Positions 25,870 to 35,646 are shown, counted from the first letter of the stretch. The stretch: 64,000 nucleotides of DNA from Jannaschia sp. M317 (GCF_025141175.1 NZ_CP081155.1:2137001-2201000), one strand, 5' to 3'. Numbers and translations are program-made. The notes: generated by a model not told the origin, from the sequence alone.

Positions 25870-27183
25870 ATGCAGTTAAAGTGTCTTGGGTCCGCGATTG
25901 TCGCACTTGCTGTCGCCATGCCGGTTTCGTCTTGGGCCGACAGTCGCGATTTTGCCGCTGGCCCTGTCGGGGGACTCATCGGCAGCGCCATCGTCAATCA
26001 GAACCGGTCACGACCCCGGCGGTCGACGACCACCGTCCGGCGCACGACCAGCGGCCCGTCGATCAGCAGCTCTCAGCGGCAGGAAAACCGGGAGGTGCAA
26101 CTGGCGCTCAACTACTTCGGTTTCGATGCAGGTGGTGCCGACGGGGTGCTGGGGCGTCGATCCCGCGCGGCCATCTCTTCGATGGAGGGGTTTCTGGCTC
26201 TGCCGCCCGATGGTCGGCTGACCACGTTCGAAAAAGACGTCTTGCTGGCCGCGCATAATCGCGCCCTGGCGGGGAACCCCGATACGTTGCGCCTGATTTC
26301 GACCTCGACGTTGGGTGCGCGCGCGGCGTTGAAGGCGCAATACGACCTGATGACCGGGGCCCCGGTTCGCCAGGCGGGTGCGCGCACCACGGGGTATCCG
26401 GGGCTGCCGCTGGAGGTCAGCCGTGCCGTGGACGAGATCGCGGCCAGCAGCGATCCAAGCCCGGAACAGTTGCTGCAGCGGGCAGGGTTTGTACAGCTCG
26501 CCGACCTGAACGGGGACGGGACCAACGACTACATCCTGGACACATCCTATTCGGGGTCGTCGTTCTGGTGCGGGACCGAGCAGTGCAAGACGATGGTCTT
26601 CGTCTCGACGCCGCAGGGCTATGCGCGCAATGACCTGCTGGCGCATTCTCCGACGGCGGCGACGTTCAGTTGCTTTGGCAGTTCCTGCCGTCTGGCAGAA
26701 ACCGGTGGGACGACAGCGGCCGCGGTTCAACCCGCTGCGCCGGTGCCAGAGGCGAATGGCGGGGGCACGACCCTGGTGGCTATGGCCCCCGCGCTGCCGA
26801 CGTTTGGGGCGGCACCTGTGACCAAGGCAACGCTCAGCAGCCATTGCGGAAAGGTCAACTTGTTGACCGCCAGCCGTGGTGGCTTTGCCAGCCTGGCCGC
26901 GGGCGGGGATCCGACGGTGGCCCTGGCCGAGCAGTTCTGCCTGGCCCGAAACTTTGCCATCGACACGGGCGAGCAGATGATCGCGGCCATTTCGGGCACC
27001 ACCTCGGAAATGGTTCAGGCGCAATGTGCGGCCTTCGGGCCGGCCATGGCGGCGCAGTTGACGGCAGTGTCGGCCATGCCCGAGTCAGAGGTGATGCAGA
27101 ATGTCTCTGGGTTTGCGCTCTCGACTGGGATGACCCCGGATCAGTTGCGCACGACCGCGACGCTTTGCCTGTCGGCAGGATAG
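25870..27183 (+). CDS. Exported peptidoglycan-binding-like protein, cut by an in-frame amber codon
   Basis: 437 residues up to a TAG at 27181-27183. It has a signal peptide (cleaved near SSWA-DS, residue ~24), then an Arg/Thr/Ser-rich linker. A PG_binding_1-like helical repeat (~75-125) contains [27 protein letters not shown]. Further on come a calcium-loop-like [10 protein letters not shown], a paired-Cys region ([16 protein letters not shown]), and a C-terminal domain. The 286-bp region upstream of the ATG, shared with divergent ctaD, should hold its promoter. The reading frame stays open after the TAG for another 108 codons with the same composition, so this protein is probably truncated relative to its ancestor. 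Confidence 0.75.
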   Translation: MQLKCLGSAIVALAVAMPVSSWADSRDFAAGPVGGLIGSAIVNQNRSRPRRSTTTVRRTTSGPSISSSQRQENREVQLALNYFGFDAGGADGVLGRRSRAAISSMEGFLALPPDGRLTTFEKDVLLAAHNRALAGNPDTLRLISTSTLGARAALKAQYDLMTGAPVRQAGARTTGYPGLPLEVSRAVDEIAASSDPSPEQLLQRAGFVQLADLNGDGTNDYILDTSYSGSSFWCGTEQCKTMVFVSTPQGYARNDLLAHSPTAATFSCFGSSCRLAETGGTTAAAVQPAAPVPEANGGGTTLVAMAPALPTFGAAPVTKATLSSHCGKVNLLTASRGGFASLAAGGDPTVALAEQFCLARNFAIDTGEQMIAAISGTTSEMVQAQCAAFGPAMAAQLTAVSAMPESEVMQNVSGFALSTGMTPDQLRTTATLCLSAG

Positions 27184-27195
27184 GCGACCGACAAC

Positions 27196-27510
27196 ATGGA
27201 CGTGGCCCTGGGCTCAGCCCTGTTGCTGGTTGCCATGGGTTCCGCCCCGCATGCAGAACTGGTGGGGCATCACCTGCAGGAAGGTTTCGGCACGGCCAAG
27301 CGCCCTGATCTGGCACGCGCGTGGTTCACCTCGGCCATCGATGCGCTGTCGGACGGGGCGGAGCCGGTGTTTGGCCCCAATCAGGCCGGTCGGACCGAAC
27401 TTCTGGTCTGGGCCGCTTTGGGGTCTGCGGACCAGGCGGGTGTGGTGACGAAAGACGCGACCGCGATCCCGGCCGCGCTGCCGACTTTCGCGCTGCCTGC
27501 GCAGAACTGA
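27196..27510 (+). pseudogene. C-terminal remnant of the preceding peptidoglycan-binding-like protein
   Basis: 104 residues from an in-frame ATG, in exactly the same frame as the 25870-27183 gene and separated from it only by the TAG and four sense codons. The content (ALGSALLLVAMG, ELVGHHLQEGFG, PDLARAWFTSAIDAL, then GRTELLVWAALG) reads as a helical domain that continues the upstream protein rather than an independent gene. AGGATAGG upstream could allow re-initiation. Readthrough of the amber codon, a sequencing error or a real nonsense mutation are the alternatives. Confidence 0.55.
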
Positions 27511-27519
27511 ACCGGCTGC

Positions 27520-27561
27520 GGGGGGCTTGCCCCCCTGAGGGCGCGATCAGGGATCGCGCCC
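27520..27561. terminator. Tandem hairpins between convergent genes
   Basis: Two adjacent stem-loops: GGGGGGC-tt-GCCCCCC (27520-27535) and a perfect 10-bp stem GGGCGCGATC-agg-GATCGCGCCC (27539-27561). They lie between the peptidoglycan-binding-like locus and the convergent lipB gene, and can serve both strands as transcription end signals. Confidence 0.6.
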
Positions 27562-27581
27562 GTTGGCCATCTTGCGCACCC

Positions 27582-28223
27582 CTACCAGGGGGCGGTGCGT
27601 TTCAGCGCATCATCGAGGTCGCCCATGGTGACCGGCAGCCCCAGGTCGACCAGCGAGGTCACGCCATGGCCGCTGATCCCGCAGGGCACAATGCCGTCAA
27701 AGTGGGTCAGGTCAGGATCCACGTTGATGGAAATTCCGTGAAACGACACCCAGCGGCGCAGACGGATGCCGATGGCGGCGATCTTGTCTTCGCGCGGGGT
27801 GCCGTCGGGCAGGGGGGGCTTGTCGGGGCGTGCGACCCAGACGCCAACACGGCCCTGGCGGATTTCACCGCGCACGCCGAATTCCGCCAGGGCGGCGATG
27901 ACCCAAGCCTCCAGCGACTGCACAAAGGCGCGCACATCGTGGCCGCGCTGACCGACGTTGAGCATGCAGTAGACCACGCGCTGACCCGGTCCGTGATAGG
28001 TGTATTGCCCGCCGCGCCGCGCCTCGTGCACCGGAAAGCGGTCGGGGTCTTTCAGATCGGCGGGATCGGCAGAGGTTCCCGCAGTATAAAGGGGCGGATG
28101 TTCCAGCAGCCAGAGCGCTTCGTTCGCCTTGCCTGACAGGATGCCGTGCACGCGCGCCTCCATCTCTGTGAGGGCGGTGTCGTAATCGACAAGGTCGGGC
28201 GAGGTGATCCAATCGGGCGTCAT
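27582..28223 (-). CDS. lipB: Octanoyl-[acyl-carrier-protein]:protein octanoyltransferase LipB
   Basis: 213 residues from the ATG at 28221-28223. The LipB signatures are complete: [17 protein letters not shown], the Lys of the catalytic dyad in [20 protein letters not shown], and the Cys in [15 protein letters not shown]. It transfers octanoate from ACP to the lipoyl domains of 2-oxoacid dehydrogenases and the glycine cleavage system, in the cytoplasm. It is encoded alone, downstream of a membrane LytTR regulator gene on the same strand. Confidence 0.95.
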   Translation of the reverse strand: MTPDWITSPDLVDYDTALTEMEARVHGILSGKANEALWLLEHPPLYTAGTSADPADLKDPDRFPVHEARRGGQYTYHGPGQRVVYCMLNVGQRGHDVRAFVQSLEAWVIAALAEFGVRGEIRQGRVGVWVARPDKPPLPDGTPREDKIAAIGIRLRRWVSFHGISINVDPDLTHFDGIVPCGISGHGVTSLVDLGLPVTMGDLDDALKRTAPW

Positions 28224-28264
28224 GGCCCGCTTGTGACCGGCGCGACCGGGGCTGTCAAAGGGCG

Positions 28265-29116
28265 TCAGTCCCCGCGTGGCGGCTTTGGCAGCAGCCCGGC
28301 GTCCCGGATGGCGGGGATGTAGCGACGGCTGACCGGCAATTCGGAGCCGTCGGTCAGCGTCAGGATCGCCCTGTCCCCCTGGCGGCGGGTTCCCGTGACC
28401 TGATCCGTGGCCACCCAATGGGACCGATGTACCTGCAGCCCCAGGACGCCCTCGGTCTCTCGTATGGCGTCGGCAAGCCGCATCAACACCACCTCTTGCC
28501 CGGCGGTGGTCCGCACCCGCACGTAGTGATCCTCGACCGACAGGGAGAGCAGGGGGGCGCGTTTGTCGACGGGAAGGCGATCCAGAATCGGGGGCGGCCC
28601 CGGATGGTCGGCAGCCTTGGGGCCGGGGGCTGTCGCGGTCCCGACCAAGGACAACAGATATGAGATCAGGATCGTGATCGCAAAGACGGTGCCCATGAAG
28701 GTCATCAATTCGCCTGTCTTCGGCACGTAGCCAATCGTCGTCCAATTGATAAGGGACACGATGACCAGCACCGCAACAGCGGTCAGCGCCCCGAGCGTCA
28801 GCTGGCGCGGCATCTCTGACATGTGGGCGATGGGCGACCGCGTCGACAGCTGATGAACGGCAAAACCGGCGGCGTAGTTCAGCACCACCTGCAGCCCCCA
28901 GTACCCGAACCGAGGCACCGGGCGCAGCAGGTCCTGCGTCCCGAAGGGGCCGACAAGCGCCAGAATCGTCGCGATGGCCGCGATCACCAGCCAGGTCACA
29001 GGCTGGCTGAAATGACGTCGCATTTCACGAAGCGTGGATGACGGGGCGGGGTCAGGCACGAAGAACTCCGGGTCGTTGGCGAATCGCTGATTGAGCGGCG
29101 CAAGGGCCGTCTTCAT
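28265..29116 (-). CDS. Membrane-anchored LytTR-family DNA-binding regulator
   Basis: 283 residues from the ATG at 29114-29116 (a TTG at 29143 is also in frame). Four hydrophobic helices (~45-165) are followed by a Pro/Gly linker and a C-terminal LytTR domain with [39 protein letters not shown]. Such proteins tie a membrane signal to transcription without phosphorylation. It is divergent from the DUF2306 gene with only 41 bp between the starts, so those two may share control. The target is unknown. Confidence 0.82.
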   Translation of the reverse strand: MKTALAPLNQRFANDPEFFVPDPAPSSTLREMRRHFSQPVTWLVIAAIATILALVGPFGTQDLLRPVPRFGYWGLQVVLNYAAGFAVHQLSTRSPIAHMSEMPRQLTLGALTAVAVLVIVSLINWTTIGYVPKTGELMTFMGTVFAITILISYLLSLVGTATAPGPKAADHPGPPPILDRLPVDKRAPLLSLSVEDHYVRVRTTAGQEVVLMRLADAIRETEGVLGLQVHRSHWVATDQVTGTRRQGDRAILTLTDGSELPVSRRYIPAIRDAGLLPKPPRGD

Positions 29117-29157
29117 GGCTACCGGCACAGCCCAGATCTGCAACCGAAAGGCCTGAC

Positions 29158-29769
29158 ATGACCCTCGATCCCTTCCTGACCGCCCCTGTGCACATCCAGA
29201 TCCACGCAGGCGCGGCCCTGCTTGCGCTGGTTCTTGGTCCCGTGGCGCTGTTTTCGCGGCGGCGGGGCGCCATGCACCGTGGGGCGGGGTGGGTCTGGGT
29301 GCTGGCGATGGTGGTCACGGCGCTCTCTTCGTTTCTGATCCACGGGTTTGGGGTTATCGGCCCGCTCAGCCCAATCCACATTCTCGCGCTCTTTGCCCTC
29401 TGGTCGGTGTGGCGCGCCATGCGGCAGGTGATGGCCGGCCGCATCCGGGATCACGCGCTGACGATGCGCGGTCTTTACTGGCGGGGGCTTTGTCTGGCGG
29501 GGCTGTTCAACTTTTTGCCGGGCCGCGCCACCAACCGCGCGCTGTTGCCCGATGACCCGCAGGTCGGTTGGATCGTGATCCTTGTCGGCTGCGCCGCAAT
29601 CGCAGGTCACGCCCTGTTGACCGCCCGCCGTGAGGGGCGGAGCGCGATCTTCGGGGGAAAGCGTCGGGAGGGGCAAAAACCCTCTTTCCTTTCGGCACGC
29701 CCCTCGCTATTCCCGCGCCACGCTGATGATCGTGCGGTCGTGGCGGAATTGGTAGACGCGCAGCGTTGA
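29158..29769 (+). CDS. DUF2306-like membrane protein overlapping a tRNA gene
   Basis: 203 residues with four hydrophobic helices. The opening HIQIHAGAALLALVLGPVALFSRRRG and HRGAGWVWVLAMVVTALSSFLIH are typical of DUF2306 membrane proteins, with histidines that may bind haem or metal. The last ~40 residues are low-complexity and Arg/Ser-rich, and the final 36 nt lie inside the tRNA-Leu gene. The original stop has therefore probably been lost and the frame runs on to a chance stop in the tRNA. Function unknown. Confidence 0.75.
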   Translation: MTLDPFLTAPVHIQIHAGAALLALVLGPVALFSRRRGAMHRGAGWVWVLAMVVTALSSFLIHGFGVIGPLSPIHILALFALWSVWRAMRQVMAGRIRDHALTMRGLYWRGLCLAGLFNFLPGRATNRALLPDDPQVGWIVILVGCAAIAGHALLTARREGRSAIFGGKRREGQKPSFLSARPSLFPRHADDRAVVAELVDAQR

Positions 29770-29820
29770 GGTCGCTGTGGGGTAACACCCGTGGAAGTTC
29801 GAGTCTTCTCGACCGCACCA
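29734..29820 (+). tRNA. tRNA-Leu (anticodon GAG)
   Basis: 87-nt class II tRNA with encoded CCA. The acceptor stem GCGGTCG pairs with CGACCGC. The D arm contains GGTAGACGC. The anticodon stem CAGCG/CGCTG encloses the loop TTGAGGT, giving anticodon GAG, which reads CUC and CUU leucine codons. A long variable arm (GGGGTAACACCC) and a TTCGAGT T-loop are present. Confidence 0.95.
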
Positions 29821-29892
29821 TTATCTGAGCAGCATCCCCATTGATGACCTTAGGTATTCTGGCAGGGCCCCGGCGAGCCGGTGCGTAATGCG

Positions 29893-30843
29893 TCACGACC
29901 CGATGACCTGCCTGGTCGGTTCCGCCCTGATCCCATCCAGAATATCCAGCAGATGCACCTCCCACTTTGCGGCGAGTTCGCGTGACAAGACAGACAGCGG
30001 GCGCAGTTTCGGGATGAAGATCGCATAGTCATACCTGATGGTTTCCCGCAGCGGTCTGAACACGACAGAGTCCCCGGCAGTTCCGATCAGTTTCGCGCTG
30101 GTCATGGTCAGCGGGTCGACGATTGCGCAGCATTGTCCCATGGTCACGAACCGCAGCAGGGGCAGGACGGTCTGGCTGCGAAAGCGCACGTTCACCTTTG
30201 TATTGGCTTCCATCATCGCGGTCTGGACCCTTTGCTCGAACCTGTGTTCGGGCTGCATCCCTCCGAGGTCCATGTTGTGCAGCGCATTGATCGGCACCGC
30301 ATCATAGTCGGTCAACGGATGACCGGCAGGCAGTGCCAGCATGCTTTTGGCCGAGATTTTGGTGACCTGGGATTGCTGGGTCCGACTGTTGTCTTCGTCG
30401 AAGTCGCCAAAGCCGAAATCCACCCCCTGAGAGCTGACCAGTTCACGAAGCTGGGTCGAGCTGCGGGTGTGCAGCGACAGTTTGATGTCCGGGCGGGTTT
30501 TCGCAAAAGTTCCCAGGAAATCCGGGAACAGGACCGTCGCCACGCCCGGCATGACGACCATCTGCACCTCGCCTTTGGTGCCTGATTGCATCTCTTGCAT
30601 GGTGCGCCGCAGCCGGGACATCTGGATCAGCATGCTGTCCGCTTCGGCCAGCAGATAGAACGCCTCGGGAACCGGCTTCATGTTTCGGGTGTCGCGGTCG
30701 AACAAGGACATGCCGAGCGACTCCTCCAATCCCTTGAGCGCGAGGCTGATCGCCGGTTGCGTTCGTCCAAGGTTTTCCGCGGCCTGTGACATGGACCCGG
30801 TTTTCATGACTTCGCGAAAGACAGAGAGCTGATGCATGTTCAT
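29893..30843 (-). CDS. LysR-family transcriptional regulator
   Basis: 316 residues from the ATG at 30841-30843. The N-terminal winged helix-turn-helix (MHQLSVFREVMKTGSMSQAAENLGRTQPAISLALKGLE split over ~3-42) is canonical, with AISLALKGLEESLGMSLFDR as recognition helix and wing. The C-terminal periplasmic-binding-like effector domain follows. It is divergent from the TAXI-TRAP operon, and the intergenic region has AT-rich symmetric sites, so it very likely controls uptake and oxidation genes at 30969-35511. Effector unknown. Confidence 0.9.
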   Translation of the reverse strand: MNMHQLSVFREVMKTGSMSQAAENLGRTQPAISLALKGLEESLGMSLFDRDTRNMKPVPEAFYLLAEADSMLIQMSRLRRTMQEMQSGTKGEVQMVVMPGVATVLFPDFLGTFAKTRPDIKLSLHTRSSTQLRELVSSQGVDFGFGDFDEDNSRTQQSQVTKISAKSMLALPAGHPLTDYDAVPINALHNMDLGGMQPEHRFEQRVQTAMMEANTKVNVRFRSQTVLPLLRFVTMGQCCAIVDPLTMTSAKLIGTAGDSVVFRPLRETIRYDYAIFIPKLRPLSVLSRELAAKWEVHLLDILDGIRAEPTRQVIGS

Positions 30844-30848
30844 GCGAC

Positions 30849-30891
30849 ATTTATAAATCAAATTTATGAAAATGAAATAACTTCAAATTTG
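30849..30891. promoter_or_regulatory. AT-rich symmetric sites in LysR/TAXI divergent region
   Basis: A 10-bp palindrome ATTTATAAAT (30849-30858) is followed by CAAATTT (30859-30865) and its inverted partner AAATTTG (30885-30891). The octamer TCAAATTT also recurs directly at 30858 and 30883. These stand out in a GC-rich genome and include T-N11-A arrangements suited to LysR binding; they overlap the likely promoters of both genes. Confidence 0.45.
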
Positions 30892-30968
30892 TATTTATAG
30901 ATCCTGTGGCTAGGCTCGGACTCACTGTTTCAGCAGGCATCCGACCTGCGTTTAACCGGGAGTCTCCA

Positions 30969-31979
30969 ATGACGTTCATGAAATCACTGTCTGGCGCGCT
31001 GCTTGCAGCGACCCTTGTTGCCGGCCCAGCCGCCGCACAGGATCCGACCTTCTTCCGCATCGGGACCGGCGGGGCCGGTGGCACGTATTTTCCGATTGGC
31101 GGCACGATCGCCAATGCGATTTCCGCGCCTCCGGGGTCGCGGGCCTGCGAAGACGGGGGCCAATGTGGCGTGCCCGGTCTGATCGCAATCGCGCAATCCA
31201 CGACCGCCTCCGTGTTCAACAATGCCGCCATCCAGAACGGCGAGCTGGAAGCAGGGCTGGCTGCGGCGGACGTGACCCGCTCGATGCACTTGGGCGAAGG
31301 TGCCTTCGAGGGCAACGCCAGCGACAAGCTGCGGATCATCGCCAACCTCTTCCCCGAGGATCTGCACCTTGTGCTGCCCGCAGGCGTGGAGCTTGACACC
31401 CTGGCCGATCTCGAAGGCAAGCGCGTCGGGATCGCGCAGGCCGGATCCGGCACGCAGGTCGCCGTGCTTCAGATGCTGGAAATCTGGGGCATCACCCGCG
31501 ACAACATCGACGAGGCGGAACTGAACCAGAACCAGTCAGCGGAACGTCTGGCCGATGGTCAGCTCGATGCGTATTTCTATGCTGCCGGCTGGCCGGTTGC
31601 CGCGATGGTGCAGCTTGCCTCGACCAAGGGTATGGCGCTGCATTCCTTCAGCGACGAAGATCTGGCCAAGATCAACGCGGTCATCCCCGCCTATATTCCG
31701 TCGGTCATTCCCGGCGGCGTCTACGAAGGGATCGACACCGACACCAAGACGCCTGCCGTCTCGGCTCTGCTGGTGACCTCGTCGGACCTGAGCGAAGAGC
31801 TGATCCATGGCATCACCGAGGCGATGTGGAACGACAGCAGCCGCAAGATGCTCGACAATGGCCACGCCAAGGGCAAGCAGATCACGCCTGACAGCGCGCT
31901 CAACGGAATGGAAAGCCTGGGCGTGCCGCTGCACCCCGGAGCAGAGCGTTTCTACCGCGAAGCCGGTCTGCTGAAGTAA
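30969..31979 (+). CDS. TAXI-family TRAP transporter solute-binding protein
   Basis: 336 residues with a signal peptide cleaved near AAAQ-DP (residue ~24). The mature protein opens FFRIGTGGAGGTYFPIGGTIAN, the diagnostic TAXI motif, and contains DLEGKRVGIAQAGSGTQVAVLQMLE, typical of this type II binding fold. Ligands of TAXI proteins include glutamate, 2-oxoglutarate and other carboxylates. It is encoded 76 bp before the permease gene with a stem-loop between. The start at 30969 has GGGAG upstream. Because the permease gene is frameshifted, the system may be inactive. Confidence 0.9.
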   Translation: MTFMKSLSGALLAATLVAGPAAAQDPTFFRIGTGGAGGTYFPIGGTIANAISAPPGSRACEDGGQCGVPGLIAIAQSTTASVFNNAAIQNGELEAGLAAADVTRSMHLGEGAFEGNASDKLRIIANLFPEDLHLVLPAGVELDTLADLEGKRVGIAQAGSGTQVAVLQMLEIWGITRDNIDEAELNQNQSAERLADGQLDAYFYAAGWPVAAMVQLASTKGMALHSFSDEDLAKINAVIPAYIPSVIPGGVYEGIDTDTKTPAVSALLVTSSDLSEELIHGITEAMWNDSSRKMLDNGHAKGKQITPDSALNGMESLGVPLHPGAERFYREAGLLK

Positions 31980-31994
31980 TCGGCCCAACATCCG

Positions 31995-32018
31995 GGGCGG
32001 CCATTCGCGTGGCCGCCC
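31995..32018 (+). terminator. Stem-loop after the TAXI binding-protein gene
   Basis: Perfect 9-bp inverted repeat GGGCGGCCA / TGGCCGCCC with a 6-nt loop, 15 bp after the stop codon and before the permease gene. No T-run follows, so it is more likely a 3'-end stabiliser or partial attenuator than a full terminator. Confidence 0.5.
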
Positions 32019-32055
32019 ACCCCCCATTGGCATCATGTGCAAGGAAGACATCGCG

Positions 32056-34265
32056 ATGAGTACGCCCAGCGAAGACGGTACATTAAGCGCGGAAGAGCTT
32101 GCGGCGATTGAAGCCAAGTACGACGAAGGCGCCGCGACGCGCCAGGTCGGGCAGAAAGCGGCGCTGCTGCTGCGCGTGGTCGCGCTGGTCTTTGCGATCT
32201 ACCATTACCTGACCGCAGGCTTTGGCCTGCCTGCCGACCACTGGCATCTGGGTTGGCACCTGTCCGGTCTGTTCATTCTGACCTACGCCCTGCACCCGCT
32301 GGTCAAGACCCGGAACAGCCTGACTTTCCGCACCGGTTTCGGCCGTATCGACGGCATCCCGATCTACGATATCCTGCTGATGATCCTGGGCGTTGCGGCG
32401 GCGCTGTATGTCGGGGTCGCCTGGCGCGGACTGCCGGCGCTTGGCATCTCGGAGATGACCTTCCGCATGGGCAATCCGAACACCTATGACGTGGTGTTCG
32501 CCTGCATCCTGATCGTTCTGGTCCTGGATATCGCACGGCGCACGTTGGGCTGGGTCCTGCCAGCGATCATCAGTCTCTTCATCGTCTACGCCCTGTTCGG
32601 GCGGTATTTTTCCGGCCTGCTCCAACATCCGGGCGTGGGGTTCCAGACCTTTGTGTCGTCGATGTATTTCCCGCAGGAAGGCATCTTTGGCGTGACCTTG
32701 TGGGTCGTCTCGACGATCGTGTTCCACTTCGTGCTGTTCGGCGTGATCGCACAGCGCACCGGGCTGGGTCAGTTGTTCATTGACAACGCGACGATCCTGG
32801 CCGGGCGCTATACCGGCGGCCCTGCCAAGGTGTCGGTCGTCTCGTCCGCTTTCTTCGGCACGATTTCCGGGTCTTCGGTGGCGAACACCGTCTCGACAGG
32901 CGCGTTGACCATCCCGAACATGAAACGGCTGGGCTATCCGGCGCATTTCGCGGGCGGGGTCGAGGCCGCGGCCTCGGCAGGGGGCCAGATCACGCCCCCG
33001 ATCATGGGTGCGGCCGCCTTTATCATGGCGGAGTTTCTGGAGCTTCCCTACACCACCATCGTGATCGCCGCGATCTTTCCCGCGGTGCTGCATTACGTAG
33101 GCGTCTTTACGGTCGTCCACCTGATGGCACGCAAGCTGGGCCTCAAGGGGCTCGCCAAGGAGCAGCTGCCGCAACTGGCCGCCGTCTGGCGGGAAGGCTG
33201 GGCCAATGTCGTGCCTCTGGTCGGCCTGCTCTGGGTGCTGTTCAGCGGCTATACGCCTTATATGGCGGCCTTCTGTGGCATATCGTTGGCCGTTGTCGCG
33301 GCATGTCGCGGATGCGGGAACCGATCACGATGGTCTACGCCCTGGCTTTCGCGGGTTTTGCGATATGGAAGTTCATGGGCGGCGGTTTTGAGCTTTCGAC
33401 CACCATCCTGCTTGTGCTGGGCACGGTTCTGGCCACGCTGAACCCGCAACGGCGCGTGTCCTTGCCGGAAATGTCCGTGTCCGTCGAAACCGGGGTGAAA
33501 TACGCCTTGGCGGTCGGCGCAGCCTCTGCTGCGGTGGGCATCGTGGTCGGGGTCATCAACACCACCGGCGTCGGGTTCCGCATCGGCTTTATGGTGACGC
33601 AGGGCACAGGGACCCTGGCCGCCGATATCTACAACCTGCTGTCGTTCGGTGACTTCGCTCTTTTTGCGGTCGAGGATCTGCAGCTGTTCCTGTCGTTGGT
33701 CTTCATTGCTATCGCCTGCATTCTGATGGGGGCGGGGGTGCCGACGACGGCGCTGTATATCATGCTGGTTTCGGTCGCCCAGCCGGCGCTGGCGCAGCTT
33801 GGCGTGCCGCCAATCGCAAGCCATCTGTTCGTCCTTTACTACGGTGTCGTGGCCGAGATCACGCCACCAGTCTGCACCTCGGCCTATGCCGCCGCAGCCA
33901 TCGCCAACGCGCCACCGTTCAAGACTGGCATCTCGGCCTTTACGCTGGGTCTGGGCAAGATCGTCGCGCCCATGGCCTTTGTCTACGCACCGGTTCTGCT
34001 GTTCGTGTCCTCGACCGGGTTCGACCTGTGGGAGTTCACCTATAGCGCGGCCAGTTGCATTGCGGGCGTTGTTGCCCTGTCGGCTGCGGTCGTGGGCTTT
34101 TGGCTGGTGCCGATGGGGGTGATCAACAGGATCCTCTGTGCGATTGCCGGGCTGGTATTCATCGCGCCCTCTCTCTCGGCGGACTTGCTGGCCCTGATCA
34201 TCGCTAGCCCCGCGATCATCACACAGGTGATCGGACGCCATCAAAGCAGGGCCGTGGCGTCCTGA
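32056..34265 (+). pseudogene. TAXI-TRAP fused permease (DctQM fusion), frameshifted
   Basis: The 5' part is read from the ATG at 32056 (AAGGAAG upstream) to about 33302; the 3' part continues one frame back from about 33303 to the stop at 34263-34265. Spliced together they give about 735 residues, the normal size of a TAXI permease: four N-terminal DctQ-like helices, then a DctM module with FGTISGSSVANTVSTGA, SAGGQITPPIMG and, after the shift, CILMGAGVPTTALYIML and AEITPPVCTSAYAAA. Each part alone lacks essential helices; the first frame would end at 33441 with unrelated residues. No slippery heptamer is visible, so a one-base deletion or a sequencing error is the likely cause. Confidence 0.8.
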
Positions 34266-34266
34266 G

Positions 34267-35511
34267 ATGCCGGACACACCGCTTCATATCGGGATCGTGG
34301 GTGGCGGAATCGTCGGCATCTGCACGGCCCTGGCCCTGCAGGAGGCGGGGCAGCGCGTCACCCTGATCGACCGCGACCCCCCGGGTCAGGCCACGTCCTT
34401 TGGCAATGCCGGGATCATTTCGCCCTGGTCGATCGTCCCGCAAGCCATGCCGGGGATCTGGCGGAAACTTCCGGGCATGCTCTTGCGCCCGGACGGACCT
34501 GCGGCCGTCTCCTTGCGGCACGGGCCGGGGTATCTGCCCTGGCTCGCGCGGTTCCTGCGGCAGAGCACGCCGGACCGGGTGCGCGCGGCCTCGGATGCGA
34601 TGCACTATCTCTGCGCGGATTCCATATCGCTTTACCGGCATCATCTTGGCGGCACCGGGCATGAGGACCTGATCGCGGATGCGATATATGTGCATGCGTT
34701 CCGTGATGCCGCGGCAGCGGACCTCGATGCGCAGGGCTACAGGATTCGCCGTGATGCCGGTGCGCAGATCGAGGCAATCGGCACCGCAGACCTCCGCGAC
34801 CTGGAGCCGGACCTGGCCCCGGACTTCAAGGCCGCGATCCTCATCAGGGGGCAGGCGCGCGCGCGCGATCCCGGACGTCTGGGAACCGTGCTGGCCGAAA
34901 AGATCGCACGGCTGGGCGGGGCCGTCCTGCGTGAAACCGTGCTGGATCTGCGCCCGATCGACCGTGCCTGGCAGGTCGTCACAGACGCCACAACGCATCG
35001 GTTCGACAAGGTGGTGATTGCCGCCGGTGTCTGGTCGGCCGAAATCCTGAAGCGTCTGGGCCTGCGCGTGCCACTTGCGGCGGAACGCGGATACCACGTC
35101 GCCTATTCGGAAACCGCGGCACGGCTCAACAACTCGGTCATGGACGTGAGCGCGATGGCGGTGGCCAGCACGATGACCGGGGGCCTGCGGGTTGCAGGCA
35201 CGGCTGAATTCGCGGGCATCTCTTCGCCGCCCAGTCCCAGACGGGTCAGGAACCTGCAACGGATCGCGGAAAGAATGGTGCCGTCCCTGAAGGGAGAAAC
35301 GTTCAAATCATGGATGGGCATCCGGCCCTCGTTTCCCGACAGCCTTCCGTTGATCCAGGAATTCGCGCAACATCCCGGCCTGATCGGGGCCTTCGGCCAC
35401 AGCCATTATGGGCTGATGATGGCACCTAAGACGGGCCGCATCGTGGCAGATATCGTGCGCCGGGCCCGGATCAACATGGATCAATCTGCCTTTGGCATAG
35501 AACGCTTTTAG
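34267..35511 (+). CDS. FAD-dependent oxidoreductase (DadA/glycine-oxidase family)
   Basis: 414 residues. The FAD dinucleotide motif is GIVGGGIVGICTALALQEAG (~9-28), followed by DRDPPGQATSFGNAGIIS, the DadA-type second FAD contact. Late segments are ERGYHVAYSE and GIRPSFPDSLPLI with FGHSHYGLMMAPKTGRIVADI, the terminal FAD-binding region. These enzymes oxidise D-amino acids or secondary amines to 2-oxoacids. It starts 1 bp after the TAXI permease stop, so the imported compound is probably its substrate. Specificity cannot be assigned. Confidence 0.87.
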   Translation: MPDTPLHIGIVGGGIVGICTALALQEAGQRVTLIDRDPPGQATSFGNAGIISPWSIVPQAMPGIWRKLPGMLLRPDGPAAVSLRHGPGYLPWLARFLRQSTPDRVRAASDAMHYLCADSISLYRHHLGGTGHEDLIADAIYVHAFRDAAAADLDAQGYRIRRDAGAQIEAIGTADLRDLEPDLAPDFKAAILIRGQARARDPGRLGTVLAEKIARLGGAVLRETVLDLRPIDRAWQVVTDATTHRFDKVVIAAGVWSAEILKRLGLRVPLAAERGYHVAYSETAARLNNSVMDVSAMAVASTMTGGLRVAGTAEFAGISSPPSPRRVRNLQRIAERMVPSLKGETFKSWMGIRPSFPDSLPLIQEFAQHPGLIGAFGHSHYGLMMAPKTGRIVADIVRRARINMDQSAFGIERF

Positions 35512-35609
35512 CTGGATGGCTGCCTTGCGCACGCCGTCAGGATCACGCGGACCACCATGACCATCTGTCGGACGAACGGTCCCGGTTTGACCGCCCAGAC
35601 GGCGTGACA

Positions 35610-35646
35610 CTGACGTTCTGCGTCAGTCTTGCCGCGCAAGACTGAC
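35610..35646 (+). other. Overlapping mutually exclusive hairpins upstream of glycerate kinase
   Basis: A 6-bp hairpin CTGACG-ttctg-CGTCAG (35610-35626) overlaps a 10-bp perfect hairpin GTCAGTCTTG-ccgcg-CAAGACTGAC (35622-35646). A five-T run follows at 35671-35675. The 3' arm of the first shares bases with the 5' arm of the second, so only one can form at a time. It lies in the 221-bp gap between the FAD oxidoreductase and glycerate kinase genes. Confidence 0.45.

Noticed and set aside
33290..33310. Programmed -1 ribosomal frameshift in the TAXI permease
   Set aside because: No X-XXY-YYZ slippery heptamer and no strong downstream stem are visible; a base deletion or sequence error is simpler.
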